Assembly (NCBI GenBank): GCA_905372235.1 | Contig: CAJPOF010000002.1 | Span: forward strand, 1-64,000 | DNA length: 64,000 nucleotides | Origin: an uncultured Treponema sp. | Lineage (GTDB): Bacteria; Spirochaetota; Spirochaetia; Treponematales; Treponemataceae | Direction: 5' to 3' | Shown: positions 40,812 through 50,248 of the stretch, in pieces | Numbering within the stretch: position 1 is the stretch's first letter | How the letters are laid out: every line of letters begins with the position of its first letter | The notes under the pieces: generated by a model | Told to the model about the DNA's origin: nothing | The model's input: only the letters and a program-made list of their open reading frames with translations | The model's database searches: none | Translations under genes and position numbers: made by a program

Positions 40812-41846
40812 ATGAACGAAGTTCTGTCACAGGATGAGATTGACCAGCTTTTGACCGCCATAAGTTCAGGCGATTCGGAAGTTGATGAGTTCAAGCCTGT
40901 CAACGATACCAGAAAGATAAAGCTCTACGACTTTAAGCGTCCCGATAAATTTTCAAAGGAACAGCTTAGGACCGTCTCGAATATGCACGAGACGTTTGCC
41001 CGTCTTACGACAACTTCTTTGTCCGCTCAGCTTCGGAGTCTTGTCCACGTGCATGTTGCGTCCGTAGACCAGCCGACATACGAGGAATTCATTCGTTCTA
41101 TTCCTACCCCAACTACATTGGCTGTCGTGAACATGGATCCGCTGAAGGGAAATGCTGTCCTCGAGATAGATCCTGCGATAACGTTCTGCATGATAGACAG
41201 GCTTTTCGGCGGAAGGGGCGTTTCAACTGCAAACAAGAACAGGGATCTTACCGACATAGAGCAGTCCGTTATGGAAGGCATAATCGTTCGCATACTCGCG
41301 AACATGAGGGAGGCTTGGACACAGGTCATAGACCTTAGGCCACGTCTTGGGCAGATAGAAACAAACCCTCAGTTTGCCCAGATTGTCCCTCCGTCGGAAA
41401 TGGTTGTGCTTATAACTCTTGAGATAAAGGTTGGCGATGAGGAAGGCATGATGAACTTCTGCATACCATACCTTACGATAGAGCCGATAATATCAAAGTT
41501 GTCATCCCAGTTTTGGTTCTCTTCGGTAAGAAGAAGTTCCACAACCCAATATTTGGGAACGTTGAAGGAAAAACTTGCGTCCGTTGACATGGAATTGGTC
41601 GCCGAAGTCGGTTCGATAAATCTACCGATAAAGGATGTGCTTTCTCTTAGGACGGGAGATATTGTCCGTCTTTCGAACACAAGGGTCGGAGACCCTCTGA
41701 TTTTGAGCGTCGGAAACAAGAAAAAATTCTACTGTCAGCCGGGCGTTGTCGGCAAAAAGATGGCTGTCCAGGTTACTGGAAAACTAGAAGATGTTGCTGC
41801 GGATGATTTTGAAGAGCTTTCCGTAGAAGGAGAAGAATCGTTATGA
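40812..41846 (+). CDS. fliM: Flagellar switch protein FliM
   Basis: FliM is the C-ring protein that receives the chemotaxis signal. The 344-residue protein starts with the CheY-P binding motif LSQDEIDQLL, then the middle CheC-like domain (GRGVSTANKNRDLTDIEQSV in it) and a C-terminal SpoA domain (GSINLPIKDVLSLRTGDIV). The stop overlaps the fliY start by four bases. Confidence 0.96.
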   Translation: MNEVLSQDEIDQLLTAISSGDSEVDEFKPVNDTRKIKLYDFKRPDKFSKEQLRTVSNMHETFARLTTTSLSAQLRSLVHVHVASVDQPTYEEFIRSIPTPTTLAVVNMDPLKGNAVLEIDPAITFCMIDRLFGGRGVSTANKNRDLTDIEQSVMEGIIVRILANMREAWTQVIDLRPRLGQIETNPQFAQIVPPSEMVVLITLEIKVGDEEGMMNFCIPYLTIEPIISKLSSQFWFSSVRRSSTTQYLGTLKEKLASVDMELVAEVGSINLPIKDVLSLRTGDIVRLSNTRVGDPLILSVGNKKKFYCQPGVVGKKMAVQVTGKLEDVAADDFEELSVEGEESL

Positions 41847-43018
41847 GTGATGGCGCAATTTCACAGGATGAGATCGACGCATTGTTGGCGGGCGTTCAGC
41901 CTGACGGCTTGGATTCCACAGGTCAGGTGTCGAGCAGCTCTTCGGCTGCGATCGACAAGGATGCGCTCAAGACGTTCGCAGGAAACTTAAAAGCTCCGCT
42001 CGTTGAAAAACTCAACACCATGACGGGAGCGAATTTTACGGGCGGCGAGCCGATTGTCGAGGTTCTTGAAAGGGACTCTCTTTTGGTGAAACTTCCCGAG
42101 GTCGTGGTAGCGGTGTCGTCCGATTTTTCTACGGGACTTTCGGGAGATCATCTTTATCTTCTTGCCCCTGAGTTCGCCCAAAAACTCGTGAATCTTGTTA
42201 CCAAGGAAGAAAACGCCGACTTTGACGAGATGGCGCTTTCGTGCATATGCGATGTGGTCGCCATGCACACGGGTTCCGAGGTGCAGGAACTTGACAAGAC
42301 GGGAAAACTTTCAGGTGTCTCATGCAATCCGGGCGAAGCGGTGAACAATCCAAAGGCGATGATTCGTATTCCACAGAACAAGTTTGCGCTCTTCAGTTAT
42401 CCTGTGTCTTTGGATGGCAAGAACTACACTCTTTGGGAAGCGATCGGGGGGCAGGCGGCGGAGCAGATAAGCAAGGCTTACGGCGGAAACGCTTCTCAGG
42501 CGGATTCGCCTTCTCAGAACGCACCGAACATGGCTTCCCTCGGAGGAATGGGTGGCGCGGCAGGCGGCGGAATGCCTCAAATGAACATGGGCATGCCTAA
42601 CATGGGAATGCAGATGGGCGGAATGCCGCAGATGCAAATGCAGATGCCCATGGGGAACATGGGAATGCCTCCTTCGGGACAGAACATGGGCTTCAACGTT
42701 CCGAACGTGCAGAATCTTCAATATCCTAATCTGATGGGTGCAAACCTCTCCGGCGAAGCGCAGAACATAAGTCTCATCATGGACGTATACATGGAGATGA
42801 CTGTAGAACTGGGACGCACCAAAAAGCAGATAAAGGATATTTTGGGAATGGGAGAAGGAACAATCATCGAGCTTGACAAACTTGCCGGTGAACCTGTGGA
42901 CATTCTTGTAAACCATAAGCCTATCGCCAAGGGAGAGGTTGTGGTCATAGACGAAAACTTCGGTGTCCGTGTTACAGAAATTCTTTCTCCTCTTGAAAGA
43001 GTGTCGAACTTGAAATAG
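41843..43018 (+). CDS. fliY: Flagellar switch protein FliY/FliN
   Basis: This 391-residue FliY-type protein has its own N-terminal CheY-binding motif (ISQDEIDALLAGV), a CheC-like domain (about 60-205) and a C-terminal FliN/SpoA domain (ISLIMDVYMEMTVELGRTKK, then ILGMGEGTIIELDKLAGEPV). Between them lies a linker of about 65 residues (about 236-300) made mostly of Met, Gly, Pro, Asn and Gln, in repeats such as MPQMNMGMPNMGMQMGGMPQ. The linker is low in complexity and probably flexible. FliN would share the C-ring with FliM. Confidence 0.93.
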   Translation: MSDGAISQDEIDALLAGVQPDGLDSTGQVSSSSSAAIDKDALKTFAGNLKAPLVEKLNTMTGANFTGGEPIVEVLERDSLLVKLPEVVVAVSSDFSTGLSGDHLYLLAPEFAQKLVNLVTKEENADFDEMALSCICDVVAMHTGSEVQELDKTGKLSGVSCNPGEAVNNPKAMIRIPQNKFALFSYPVSLDGKNYTLWEAIGGQAAEQISKAYGGNASQADSPSQNAPNMASLGGMGGAAGGGMPQMNMGMPNMGMQMGGMPQMQMQMPMGNMGMPPSGQNMGFNVPNVQNLQYPNLMGANLSGEAQNISLIMDVYMEMTVELGRTKKQIKDILGMGEGTIIELDKLAGEPVDILVNHKPIAKGEVVVIDENFGVRVTEILSPLERVSNLK

Positions 43019-43082
43019 TTGTGTGAAACTTTCCTGCGTTGGGGAATGTGGGAAAGTAAAATAAATATGGGTGGGGAAAAAT

Positions 43083-43742
43083 TTGAGAATCTCAAAAAAA
43101 ACAGCCGCGATAATTGCGTTCATTTTTGCGTTCAGCATAGGAATCCATTCACAGGCAAAACCTTCGACTGTTCCTGAATCTAAAGGAGAGAGTCCGAATG
43201 AGGGAACACGGATTGAAATTCCTTCCGACGACGTTCCTTTTTCATTTTCGAATCCGGCGGTGGATGAACATTCGAAAAGAGGAAGCACTTTCTTTCTGTT
43301 TGTGAGAATGCTTTTTGTCCTTGCGTTTGTGGTGGCATGCATATACGGCGTGATGTGGCTGATGAAAAGGAGCATGAAGACGAATCCGAGGAACAGCGAC
43401 CCTTTTTTGCGGAACGTGTCTTCGATAGATTTGGCGGTGGGAAAATCCGTCCATGTGGTAACGCTTTTGGACCACGCCTATGTTGTAGGGGTGTCTGACG
43501 ATTCGGTGAGCCTTATAGGGACGCTGGATTCGGATAACGACAAGGACAGGGAACTTATAAACGCCATGAACCTTTATGCGGACGAACATCAGAATGTGCG
43601 GAAACCCAAGAGTTTTTCGGATGTGCTTGAAATTTTTATGCCGTCGGGAACAAAGGAAAAAGGCGGCATCTTTGGCGATGCGCAGAAAAAGATGAACAAA
43701 AACATGGAAAGCCAAAGAAGCAAGTTGAACGGCGGTGAATAA
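43083..43742 (+). CDS. fliO: FliO-like flagellar protein
   Basis: The gene sits where fliO is expected, between the switch genes and fliP. TTG 43083 is chosen, about six bases after GGGG. GTG 43071 in the same frame is the alternative. The 219-residue product has a signal-like N-terminus (RISKKTAAIIAFIFAFSIGI, then HSQA), a long polar part, a membrane helix (about 77-98) and a cytoplasmic FliO-type domain (FLRNVSSIDLAVGKSVHVVT, then LDHAYVVGVSDDSVSLIG). FliO helps build the FliP ring of the export gate. Confidence 0.82.
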   Translation: MRISKKTAAIIAFIFAFSIGIHSQAKPSTVPESKGESPNEGTRIEIPSDDVPFSFSNPAVDEHSKRGSTFFLFVRMLFVLAFVVACIYGVMWLMKRSMKTNPRNSDPFLRNVSSIDLAVGKSVHVVTLLDHAYVVGVSDDSVSLIGTLDSDNDKDRELINAMNLYADEHQNVRKPKSFSDVLEIFMPSGTKEKGGIFGDAQKKMNKNMESQRSKLNGGE

Positions 43743-44579
43743 GTGAAGTTTTTTTCCGGATTTTTTTCTAAGATTCTCGTTTTAATTCTGTTTTTCGCCT
43801 GCGTTTTTCCGGTGTTCTCGCAGCAGTCAAGGTCTTTTCCCGAAGGTTCGTCCCAAGGGAACACAGAAATTGGAAGGGGCATACGTCCGATTGACGTTCC
43901 GAACATCAGCGTGCAGATAACAGAACCTAGGAGCGGCGAGGAGGTTGCGTTCTCGGTAAGGCTTCTTCTGATTCTTACCGTATTGACAATCGCGCCGAGC
44001 CTTCTTCTTTTGGTTACCTGCTTTCTCCGTTTTTCAATAGTGCTTGATTTCATAAAGCGCGCGCTTTCGTTGCAGCAGGTTCCACCGACGGCAGTTCTGA
44101 ACGGCATCGCGTTTTTCATGACCGTTTTTGTGATGTGGCCTACTTTCACGGAGATATACACAAAATCGTACAAACCGATGGCGGATGGAAACATATCGAT
44201 AGAGGCTGCCATAAAAGGCGCGGAAGTTCCCGTAAAATCGTTCATGTACAGCCAGATGAAAGGGGACGAAAGTTACATAATGATGTTCATGAACATGGCA
44301 AAACTCGAAAAGCCTTCGGAAAGCGTTACAGAAATTCCGTTTTACGTGATGGTTCCGGCATTCATTCTGCATGAACTTACGGTCGCATTCAAAATAGGGG
44401 TGATTCTTTACATTCCGTTCATAATAATCGACATGGTAGTGGCGAGCATTCTTATGTCCATGGGAATGATGATGCTTCCGCCGGTTCAGATATCCATGCC
44501 ATTCAAACTGATGCTTTTTGTGCTGGTGGACGGCTGGGGGCTTTTGACCACGCAGCTTTTCGCTTCCGTCTTACATTAG
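43743..44579 (+). CDS. fliP: Flagellar export gate protein FliP
   Basis: FliP builds the core of the type III export gate. GTG 43743 follows the fliO stop immediately. The 278-residue protein has a cleavable signal peptide (FFSKILVLILFFACVFPVF, then SQ), then four membrane helices with family motifs (LLILTVLTIAPSLLLLVTCF, QQVPPTAVLNGIAFFMT, PFIIIDMVVASILMSMGMMM, PPVQISMPFKLMLFVLVDGW). Confidence 0.96.
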   Translation: MKFFSGFFSKILVLILFFACVFPVFSQQSRSFPEGSSQGNTEIGRGIRPIDVPNISVQITEPRSGEEVAFSVRLLLILTVLTIAPSLLLLVTCFLRFSIVLDFIKRALSLQQVPPTAVLNGIAFFMTVFVMWPTFTEIYTKSYKPMADGNISIEAAIKGAEVPVKSFMYSQMKGDESYIMMFMNMAKLEKPSESVTEIPFYVMVPAFILHELTVAFKIGVILYIPFIIIDMVVASILMSMGMMMLPPVQISMPFKLMLFVLVDGWGLLTTQLFASVLH

Positions 44580-44603
44580 CCTTTTTTATGAAGGAGAAGA
44601 AGT

Positions 44604-44873
44604 ATGAGTATCGGCACGTTGGTTAATTTGATGAGGGGCGGAATCGAAGAGGTGTTCATATTGATTCTTCCTGTTCTTAGCGCAGCTTTGGTCATAGGAC
44701 TTGTGGTTGCGATTTTTCAGGCGACGACTTCAATACAGGAGCAGACGCTTACGTTCCTTCCGAAACTTGTGATAATTCTTGTTGTGCTTGCCCTTTTGGG
44801 AAGCTGGATGTTCAGCGACATAAGGGACTACACGATAACCCTTTTCAGGATGATTCCTGCCATGGCTCGTTAG
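44604..44873 (+). CDS. fliQ: Flagellar export gate protein FliQ
   Basis: The 89-residue protein has two membrane helices. The family pattern GLVVAIFQATTSIQEQTLTF lies in the middle, with IRDYTITLF near the end. A GGAG-containing ribosome binding site precedes ATG 44604. It is part of the FliPQR gate. Confidence 0.95.
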   Translation: MSIGTLVNLMRGGIEEVFILILPVLSAALVIGLVVAIFQATTSIQEQTLTFLPKLVIILVVLALLGSWMFSDIRDYTITLFRMIPAMAR

Positions 44874-44885
44874 CGGTTTTTGAAT

Positions 44886-45695
44886 ATGCTGGAAGAGATT
44901 TTTTCGAAGGGGAGCGTTTTCATGCTTGTTGCCGCAAGGAGCATGGGGCTTCTTTTTACTCTGCCGCTTTTCTCGATGAGGACTGTGCCAAGGGGAACAA
45001 AAATCGCCCTTGCAGGCTACATGGCGTACATAATGATGGGCTTTGCGGATTATTCTCCATATTCGGCTGCCATATCTTTGGACGGCGCTTTCAGCCTGCA
45101 TTATCTTCTCCTTCTGCTTGGTGAGGGCATGATAGGAATCATAATGGGCTTTTACGTCTCGATAATATTCGCGGCGTTCAGCACGGCAGGACAGTTCTTC
45201 GCTTTCCAGATGGGATTCAGCGCGGCATCTGCCTACGATTCTCTTTCTCAGGTTGAAAATCCGCTTATGGGGCAGTTTTTGAACCTTGTTTCGATGCTGA
45301 TTTTCATGCAGAACCAGTGGTTCCAGAAACTTTTTGTGCGAGGTCTTGCCGAGAGCATAGCCTCCCTGAACGCTTTTGAACTTGTGGCGGCAAAGGATAT
45401 GATGGTGCGTTTCCTTCTTAGGGGACTTTCAAATCTTTTTGCTGACGCCATGCTGATTGCGCTTCCTATAATGGGGACTTTGCTTCTTGTTTCTGTGTGC
45501 ATGGGGCTTCTTTCAAAGGCCGCCCCCCAGATGAACCTTCTTTCCGAGGGATTTCCGATAATGATTCTGCTTTCGTTTCTTGTGTTCGTGGCTCTTTTCC
45601 CGTCTTTGTGCGATTTTTTTATCCGTTCGTTCAACACCGGCATAAACGACCTGTACAGGTTCTTCCTTGATGTGGGAAAAGGAGGGCTTTCGTGA
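44886..45695 (+). CDS. fliR: Flagellar export gate protein FliR
   Basis: FliR completes the FliPQR gate. ATG 44886 gives 269 residues and matches the usual MLEE start. A TTG two codons earlier is possible. It has six membrane helices and family phrases such as AARSMGLLFTLPLFS, LGEGMIGIIMGFYVSIIFAA and AAPQMNLLSEGFPIMILLSF. The stop overlaps the flhB start by four bases. Confidence 0.95.
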   Translation: MLEEIFSKGSVFMLVAARSMGLLFTLPLFSMRTVPRGTKIALAGYMAYIMMGFADYSPYSAAISLDGAFSLHYLLLLLGEGMIGIIMGFYVSIIFAAFSTAGQFFAFQMGFSAASAYDSLSQVENPLMGQFLNLVSMLIFMQNQWFQKLFVRGLAESIASLNAFELVAAKDMMVRFLLRGLSNLFADAMLIALPIMGTLLLVSVCMGLLSKAAPQMNLLSEGFPIMILLSFLVFVALFPSLCDFFIRSFNTGINDLYRFFLDVGKGGLS

Positions 45696-46795
45696 AGTCT
45701 GACTTGCTTGACCTTCAGTGGTTTGCTGCCGAGGACGAAGGAAGAACGGAAGAGCCGTCGGAGTACAAACTCCGTAAGGCAAGGGAGGAAGGGCGCGTTC
45801 CCAAAAGCCAGGACTTGAACTCGTCTTTGGTGTTCCTTTTTACGGTTATAGTCCTTGTATTTCTTTCAAAGTCCATACTTTCGGGCTGCGCCGAGATAAT
45901 GAGATTTTTCTTCACTCGCTGCAACGAAAGCGAGGTCGCAAATCCAAGGTTCGCCTATGTGTTCGCAAGGTATTTTGCCCGCCTTGTTCTTCCCGTTTCT
46001 CTTTCGGGGATTGCGGCTGGAATCACAGGGAACATAATCCAAAACCGCGGGCTTATCTTCACGCTGAAGCCTATAGAGCCGAAATTCTCTAAAATCATTC
46101 CGAAATTCGGCGAATACTTCAAGAACACGCTTTTCAGTTTCAAGGGGATTTTCAATATCGTGAAGTCCATCGGAAAAGTGGCTGTCATAGTCGCAATCGC
46201 CTACCTGATAATAAGGCGGAACATTCCTCTTCTTGTCCATACGATAAAAACAGGAAACGTGCTTTCTTCTTTTTCAATGGTTTCCCGAATCGCAGCCCAG
46301 CTCGCTTTGATTGTATCTGTAATTTTCATAATCGTCGCCATACCCGACTATTTTGTTCAGAGGCGTGAGTTCATGGAATCCATGAAGATGACAAAATACG
46401 AGCAGAAGCAGGAATACAAGGAGATGGAGGGCGACCCGGAGATAAAAAGCAGGCTGATGGCAGAGCAGAGGCGTATTCTAAGTCAGAATGTAAGGAAGGC
46501 GGTAAGCGAGGCGGACGTGGTCATCACGAACCCTACGCATTTTGCTGTTTCCATGAAGTACGACCCTTCGGTGACGGACGCTCCTTCAGTTACGGCAAAG
46601 GGGCAGGACGAAATCGCGCTTCTTATGCGGAGGATAGCGGACGACAACGGCGTTCCAATCGTCGAAAACCGTCCGCTTGCCCGTGCGCTCTATGCAGATA
46701 CCGAAGTTGGTGATATAATACCTGACAAATATTGGCATGTACTTGCTGAAATATATGCCGAGGTTGGAAAATACAACTCAAAAAGTATTGAGTAA
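45692..46795 (+). CDS. flhB: Flagellar export switch protein FlhB
   Basis: FlhB switches export from rod/hook to filament proteins. GTG 45692 follows GGAGG. The 367-residue protein opens with KTEEPSEYKLRKAREEGRVP-type sequence, has four membrane helices and the self-cleaving motif NPTH at 280-283 in VVITNPTHFAVSMKY. The cytoplasmic tail continues with GQDEIALLMRRIADDNGVPI and ENRPLARALY. The last ~20 residues after YWHVLAEIYAEV are short. Confidence 0.96.
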   Translation: MKSDLLDLQWFAAEDEGRTEEPSEYKLRKAREEGRVPKSQDLNSSLVFLFTVIVLVFLSKSILSGCAEIMRFFFTRCNESEVANPRFAYVFARYFARLVLPVSLSGIAAGITGNIIQNRGLIFTLKPIEPKFSKIIPKFGEYFKNTLFSFKGIFNIVKSIGKVAVIVAIAYLIIRRNIPLLVHTIKTGNVLSSFSMVSRIAAQLALIVSVIFIIVAIPDYFVQRREFMESMKMTKYEQKQEYKEMEGDPEIKSRLMAEQRRILSQNVRKAVSEADVVITNPTHFAVSMKYDPSVTDAPSVTAKGQDEIALLMRRIADDNGVPIVENRPLARALYADTEVGDIIPDKYWHVLAEIYAEVGKYNSKSIE

Positions 46796-46815
46796 TTTGT
46801 CAAGGGTGGGGACTA

Positions 46816-48960
46816 ATGGCAAACGAATCAAGGGGAAGCAGTTTTTTTGGCTTTGTTTCAAAGAATATGATAGCGGTGGCGGCTGTTGTGGTCGTCCTCA
46901 TGCTAATCCTGCCTATCCCTAAATTCTTGATAGACATATTGATGACTCTGAATCTTGCGATATCCATAGTGATATTGCTGGTGGTGGTATACACGCCCAG
47001 GGCGTCAAGTTTTTCCTCGTTTCCGCAGATGATTCTTTTTGTCACCATATTCGGACTTGGAATAAACATATCGTCGACAAAACTAATTCTTTCCGCAGAC
47101 GGCAAGGCAGGAATCGATGCCCTTAGGGGAAACCAAAGCGCTATGGTTCAGGCTTTTGCCAATATAGTCGCCGGAAACAACCTTGTCATAGGCTTTGTGA
47201 TATTCGTAATCCTTATAGTTGTTCAGGTTGTTGTAATCACAAAGGGAGCTGGAAGGGTTTCCGAGGTGGCGGCAAGGTTCACCTTGGACTCGATGTCCAC
47301 AAAGCAGTTCGACATAGACAACCAGCTGAACAGCGGCTACATCACGGAGGACGAGGCCCGCAGCATGAAAGAAGAGCTTCGCCGTGACATAGATTTTTAC
47401 TCCAACATGGACGGTTCTTCCAAATTCGTTTCGGGAAACGTCAAGGCGGGAATATTCATAACCGTAGTAAATCTCATAGGCGGTCTTGTGGTAGGAAAGG
47501 TGCAGAACCACTTGGATTTCCTTTCTTCGCTTGAGATTTACTCAAAACTTACAATAGGAGACGGGCTTTTAAGCCAGCTTCCTTCGCTTATGCTTTCGTT
47601 CGCTACCGGTGTCCTTGTTACTGCCGACAAGTCGGAAAAGACGCTGGGCGAGCAGGTCATACATAATTTTACCATCGATGGAACGATATACGAGATAGTC
47701 GGCGCTGTTTTGGTGGTTATCGGAATCGTTTTCCATAACGACACTATACTGTTCCTGCTTCCAATCGGTTCTATTCTGATTTGGTACGGCTTCCGTCTTT
47801 CAAAGAAAAAAGATGTCGAGGCTGCCACGAAGGCAAAAAAGGAGGCGGAATCCAAGGCTTCGTCCGAGAAGCAGGGAAAGGGAAGCGCAGAAAGCGATTC
47901 CGTCGCGCCGTTGGACGACCTTTCGCTGGAACTAGGCTATGCGCTTCTTCCGCTTGTAAGCGAAGAGGCAGGCGCTGAACTCCTTGACAGAATCTCAAGG
48001 ATAAGGAAAGAGTCTGCGCTTGACATAGGGCTTCCCGTCCCCAAGATAAGAATAATCGACAACATGAACCTGAATCCAAACGAGTACAGTTTTAAGTTGC
48101 GGGGAATAGAAGTGGGGCGGAGCGCAATACGGCTTGGCTACTATATGTGCATGAACACAGGCTCCGTTCTTGAAGAGATAAAAGGCGAGGCGACCAAAGA
48201 TCCTACGTTCGGAATGCCTGCGATATGGGTTCCCGAAGCCCAGCGCGTCGAGGCGGAGCAGGCAGGCTACGTTGTAGTCGATCCGCCGACCATAATAGCC
48301 ACCCATCTTACGGAACTCATAAGAAACCATGCCCACGAGATTCTTGGGCGCAAGGAAGTCTCGCTTCTTGTCGGAAAGGTCAAGGAGACAAATCCAATTG
48401 TGGTTCAGGAGGTCATGGAAGGCGATCACCGCATGACGTACGGCGACATAGAGAAAGTCTTGAAGGAACTTCTTAGGGAGCAGGTTTCCATCCGGAACAT
48501 GGTAACGGTTCTTGAGACGCTTGCGAACTACAAAAACATAACCGGAAGTACATGGGATCTTGTCGGAAAGGTAAGGGAGGCTTTGGGGCTTCAGATATGT
48601 CTTCAATATGCCGATGAAGACAGGCAGCTTAGGGTCATAAACCTTTCTCAGGAATGGCAGGAAAAAGTCCTTGAGTTTTCACAGGTTCCTTCCGACGGCT
48701 CAAGACCTTACGTGGCGTTCGATCCTGTTACCGGAAGGCAATGGATAAAAAATGTCAGCGATGAGGTCGCGGCTGTAAGCGCATCCGGCTATCAGCCTGT
48801 CATTCTTTGCTCAAGCGTGATAAGGCTTCAGGTAAAGACCGCCGTAGAGAGAGAACTTCCGGGCATCGTGGTGATTTCCGACAAGGAAATCGTGTCGGCA
48901 GGCTCTTCAATTTCTATTACAGTGTTGGGCACAGTGAACTATCGAGAAGGTGCGTATTAG
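46816..48960 (+). CDS. flhA: Flagellar export protein FlhA
   Basis: FlhA is the nonameric export-gate protein that docks cargo and couples to ion flow. The 714-residue protein has about eight membrane helices (20-330), with FIPEDI-type sequence replaced by the local loop around GKAGIDALRGNQSAMVQAF. A charged linker (about 335-370) follows, then the large cytoplasmic domain (LELGYALLPLVSEEAGAELL, IDNMNLNPNEYSFKLRGIEV, DPPTIIATHLTELIRNHAHE, LVGKVKETNP). Length and layout are standard. Confidence 0.96.
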   Translation: MANESRGSSFFGFVSKNMIAVAAVVVVLMLILPIPKFLIDILMTLNLAISIVILLVVVYTPRASSFSSFPQMILFVTIFGLGINISSTKLILSADGKAGIDALRGNQSAMVQAFANIVAGNNLVIGFVIFVILIVVQVVVITKGAGRVSEVAARFTLDSMSTKQFDIDNQLNSGYITEDEARSMKEELRRDIDFYSNMDGSSKFVSGNVKAGIFITVVNLIGGLVVGKVQNHLDFLSSLEIYSKLTIGDGLLSQLPSLMLSFATGVLVTADKSEKTLGEQVIHNFTIDGTIYEIVGAVLVVIGIVFHNDTILFLLPIGSILIWYGFRLSKKKDVEAATKAKKEAESKASSEKQGKGSAESDSVAPLDDLSLELGYALLPLVSEEAGAELLDRISRIRKESALDIGLPVPKIRIIDNMNLNPNEYSFKLRGIEVGRSAIRLGYYMCMNTGSVLEEIKGEATKDPTFGMPAIWVPEAQRVEAEQAGYVVVDPPTIIATHLTELIRNHAHEILGRKEVSLLVGKVKETNPIVVQEVMEGDHRMTYGDIEKVLKELLREQVSIRNMVTVLETLANYKNITGSTWDLVGKVREALGLQICLQYADEDRQLRVINLSQEWQEKVLEFSQVPSDGSRPYVAFDPVTGRQWIKNVSDEVAAVSASGYQPVILCSSVIRLQVKTAVERELPGIVVISDKEIVSAGSSISITVLGTVNYREGAY

Positions 48961-48961
48961 T

Positions 48962-50248
48962 ATGACTATGGACATGAACGTGGAAGCGGTGCATACGTTG
49001 CGGGTAAAAAACTACGACGAGGCAAGGCAAAAACTTTTTGAGCGATACAAGACGGACTATACAATCGTTGACCAAAGGCGGATTCCAAAGCCGGGATTTT
49101 TGGGTATTTTCCAAAGGGAAGAACTTGAGGTCCTTTACAAAATAAAGACAAGGACAAATCCTCAGGATTTCCAAAATCCGTATGTGAATTCCGTGGATGC
49201 GCTTCATTCTTTAGGCGAAAAGCCGCTCGATTTTGAGAAAAACAAGTCCGAGATTTTAAAGAAGGCGTCTAAAGTTGTCCCGAACATAGTCTCGTCAGCA
49301 AAGGTCGAAAGCCAGGTTCTTGACATGGGAAAAAAGATAGACGAGGTGCTTTCGATGGTGAAGGAACTTCCGTCCCATTCGTCCGCTTTGCATCCTACCA
49401 TAACCCAAATTCAGTCGCTTTTATCGCAGAACGAATTCTCTTTCTCTTTTGTTCAGTCCATCACAGAAAGGATAAAAAAGACTTTTCCGCTTGAGCAGCT
49501 TGACGATTTTGACATGGTGCAAAGAGCCGTCGTCGACTGGATAGGCGAATCAATCGATGTTTCCGTTCCGGTGAACTACAAGCACCCAAGGGTTGTGATT
49601 ATAGTAGGCCCTACAGGAACGGGAAAGACCACCACCCTCGTGAAACTTGCCGCCCAGTTCATAAAGACATCCAAGGCAAAAGGAAGGTCGTGCGAGTTTT
49701 GTTTCATAACCACGGACACTATGAGGGTGGGTGCGTTGGAGCAGCTTACCAAGTTCGGAGACATCGTAGGAAAAACCGTCATAAAGGCGCACACCAAAGA
49801 AGATGTGACAGCCCTTTACGAGCAGTATAAGGACAATGTTGACGCGATTTTCATAGACACGGGCGGTTACGGCCCTAACGACGCAAAGCACATAGCGGCA
49901 ATGAAGGAGACGCTTTCCATTCAGGGCTTGAATCCCGAAGTATACCTTGCGTTTTCCGCCTCAACAAAGGCAAGGGATCTGCACAACATAATGCAGAACT
50001 ACGAGCCGTTAGGTTATCATGGAATCATCGTAACAAAGTGCGACGAGTCCGAGCAGTACGGAAATGTCATAAGCGCATTGAGCGAGCGGCACAAGGCGGT
50101 GTCGTATGTTACCACCGGTCAGAAAATCACAGAGACCTTGCTGAAAGGGGATGTGATATGGTTTTTGACGCGGCTTGAAGGCTTTAAGATAGACAGGATA
50201 CATATTGAAGACAAATTCTATAAAGAAGATAAGAGCGAGGAAGACTAA
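48962..50248 (+). CDS. flhF: Flagellar placement GTPase FlhF
   Basis: FlhF is an SRP-type GTPase that sets where flagella form. In spirochaetes these must be subpolar. ATG 48962 is chosen, about ten bases after AGAAGGTG. Start codons at 48968 and 48974 are also in frame. The protein has a basic N-terminal domain, a helical linker, and a GTPase domain with P-loop VGPTGTGKTTTLVKLA near residue 215, then DTMRVGALEQLTKFGDIVG and DTGGYGPNDAKH. The stop overlaps the flhG start by one base. Confidence 0.93.
   Translation: MTMDMNVEAVHTLRVKNYDEARQKLFERYKTDYTIVDQRRIPKPGFLGIFQREELEVLYKIKTRTNPQDFQNPYVNSVDALHSLGEKPLDFEKNKSEILKKASKVVPNIVSSAKVESQVLDMGKKIDEVLSMVKELPSHSSALHPTITQIQSLLSQNEFSFSFVQSITERIKKTFPLEQLDDFDMVQRAVVDWIGESIDVSVPVNYKHPRVVIIVGPTGTGKTTTLVKLAAQFIKTSKAKGRSCEFCFITTDTMRVGALEQLTKFGDIVGKTVIKAHTKEDVTALYEQYKDNVDAIFIDTGGYGPNDAKHIAAMKETLSIQGLNPEVYLAFSASTKARDLHNIMQNYEPLGYHGIIVTKCDESEQYGNVISALSERHKAVSYVTTGQKITETLLKGDVIWFLTRLEGFKIDRIHIEDKFYKEDKSEED

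Noticed and set aside
42320..43375. 351-codon antisense frame over fliY, rich in His
   Set aside because: The His-rich repeats are the reverse reading of the Met-rich codons (ATG to CAT) of the FliY linker. It runs out of fliY into fliO without a ribosome binding site.
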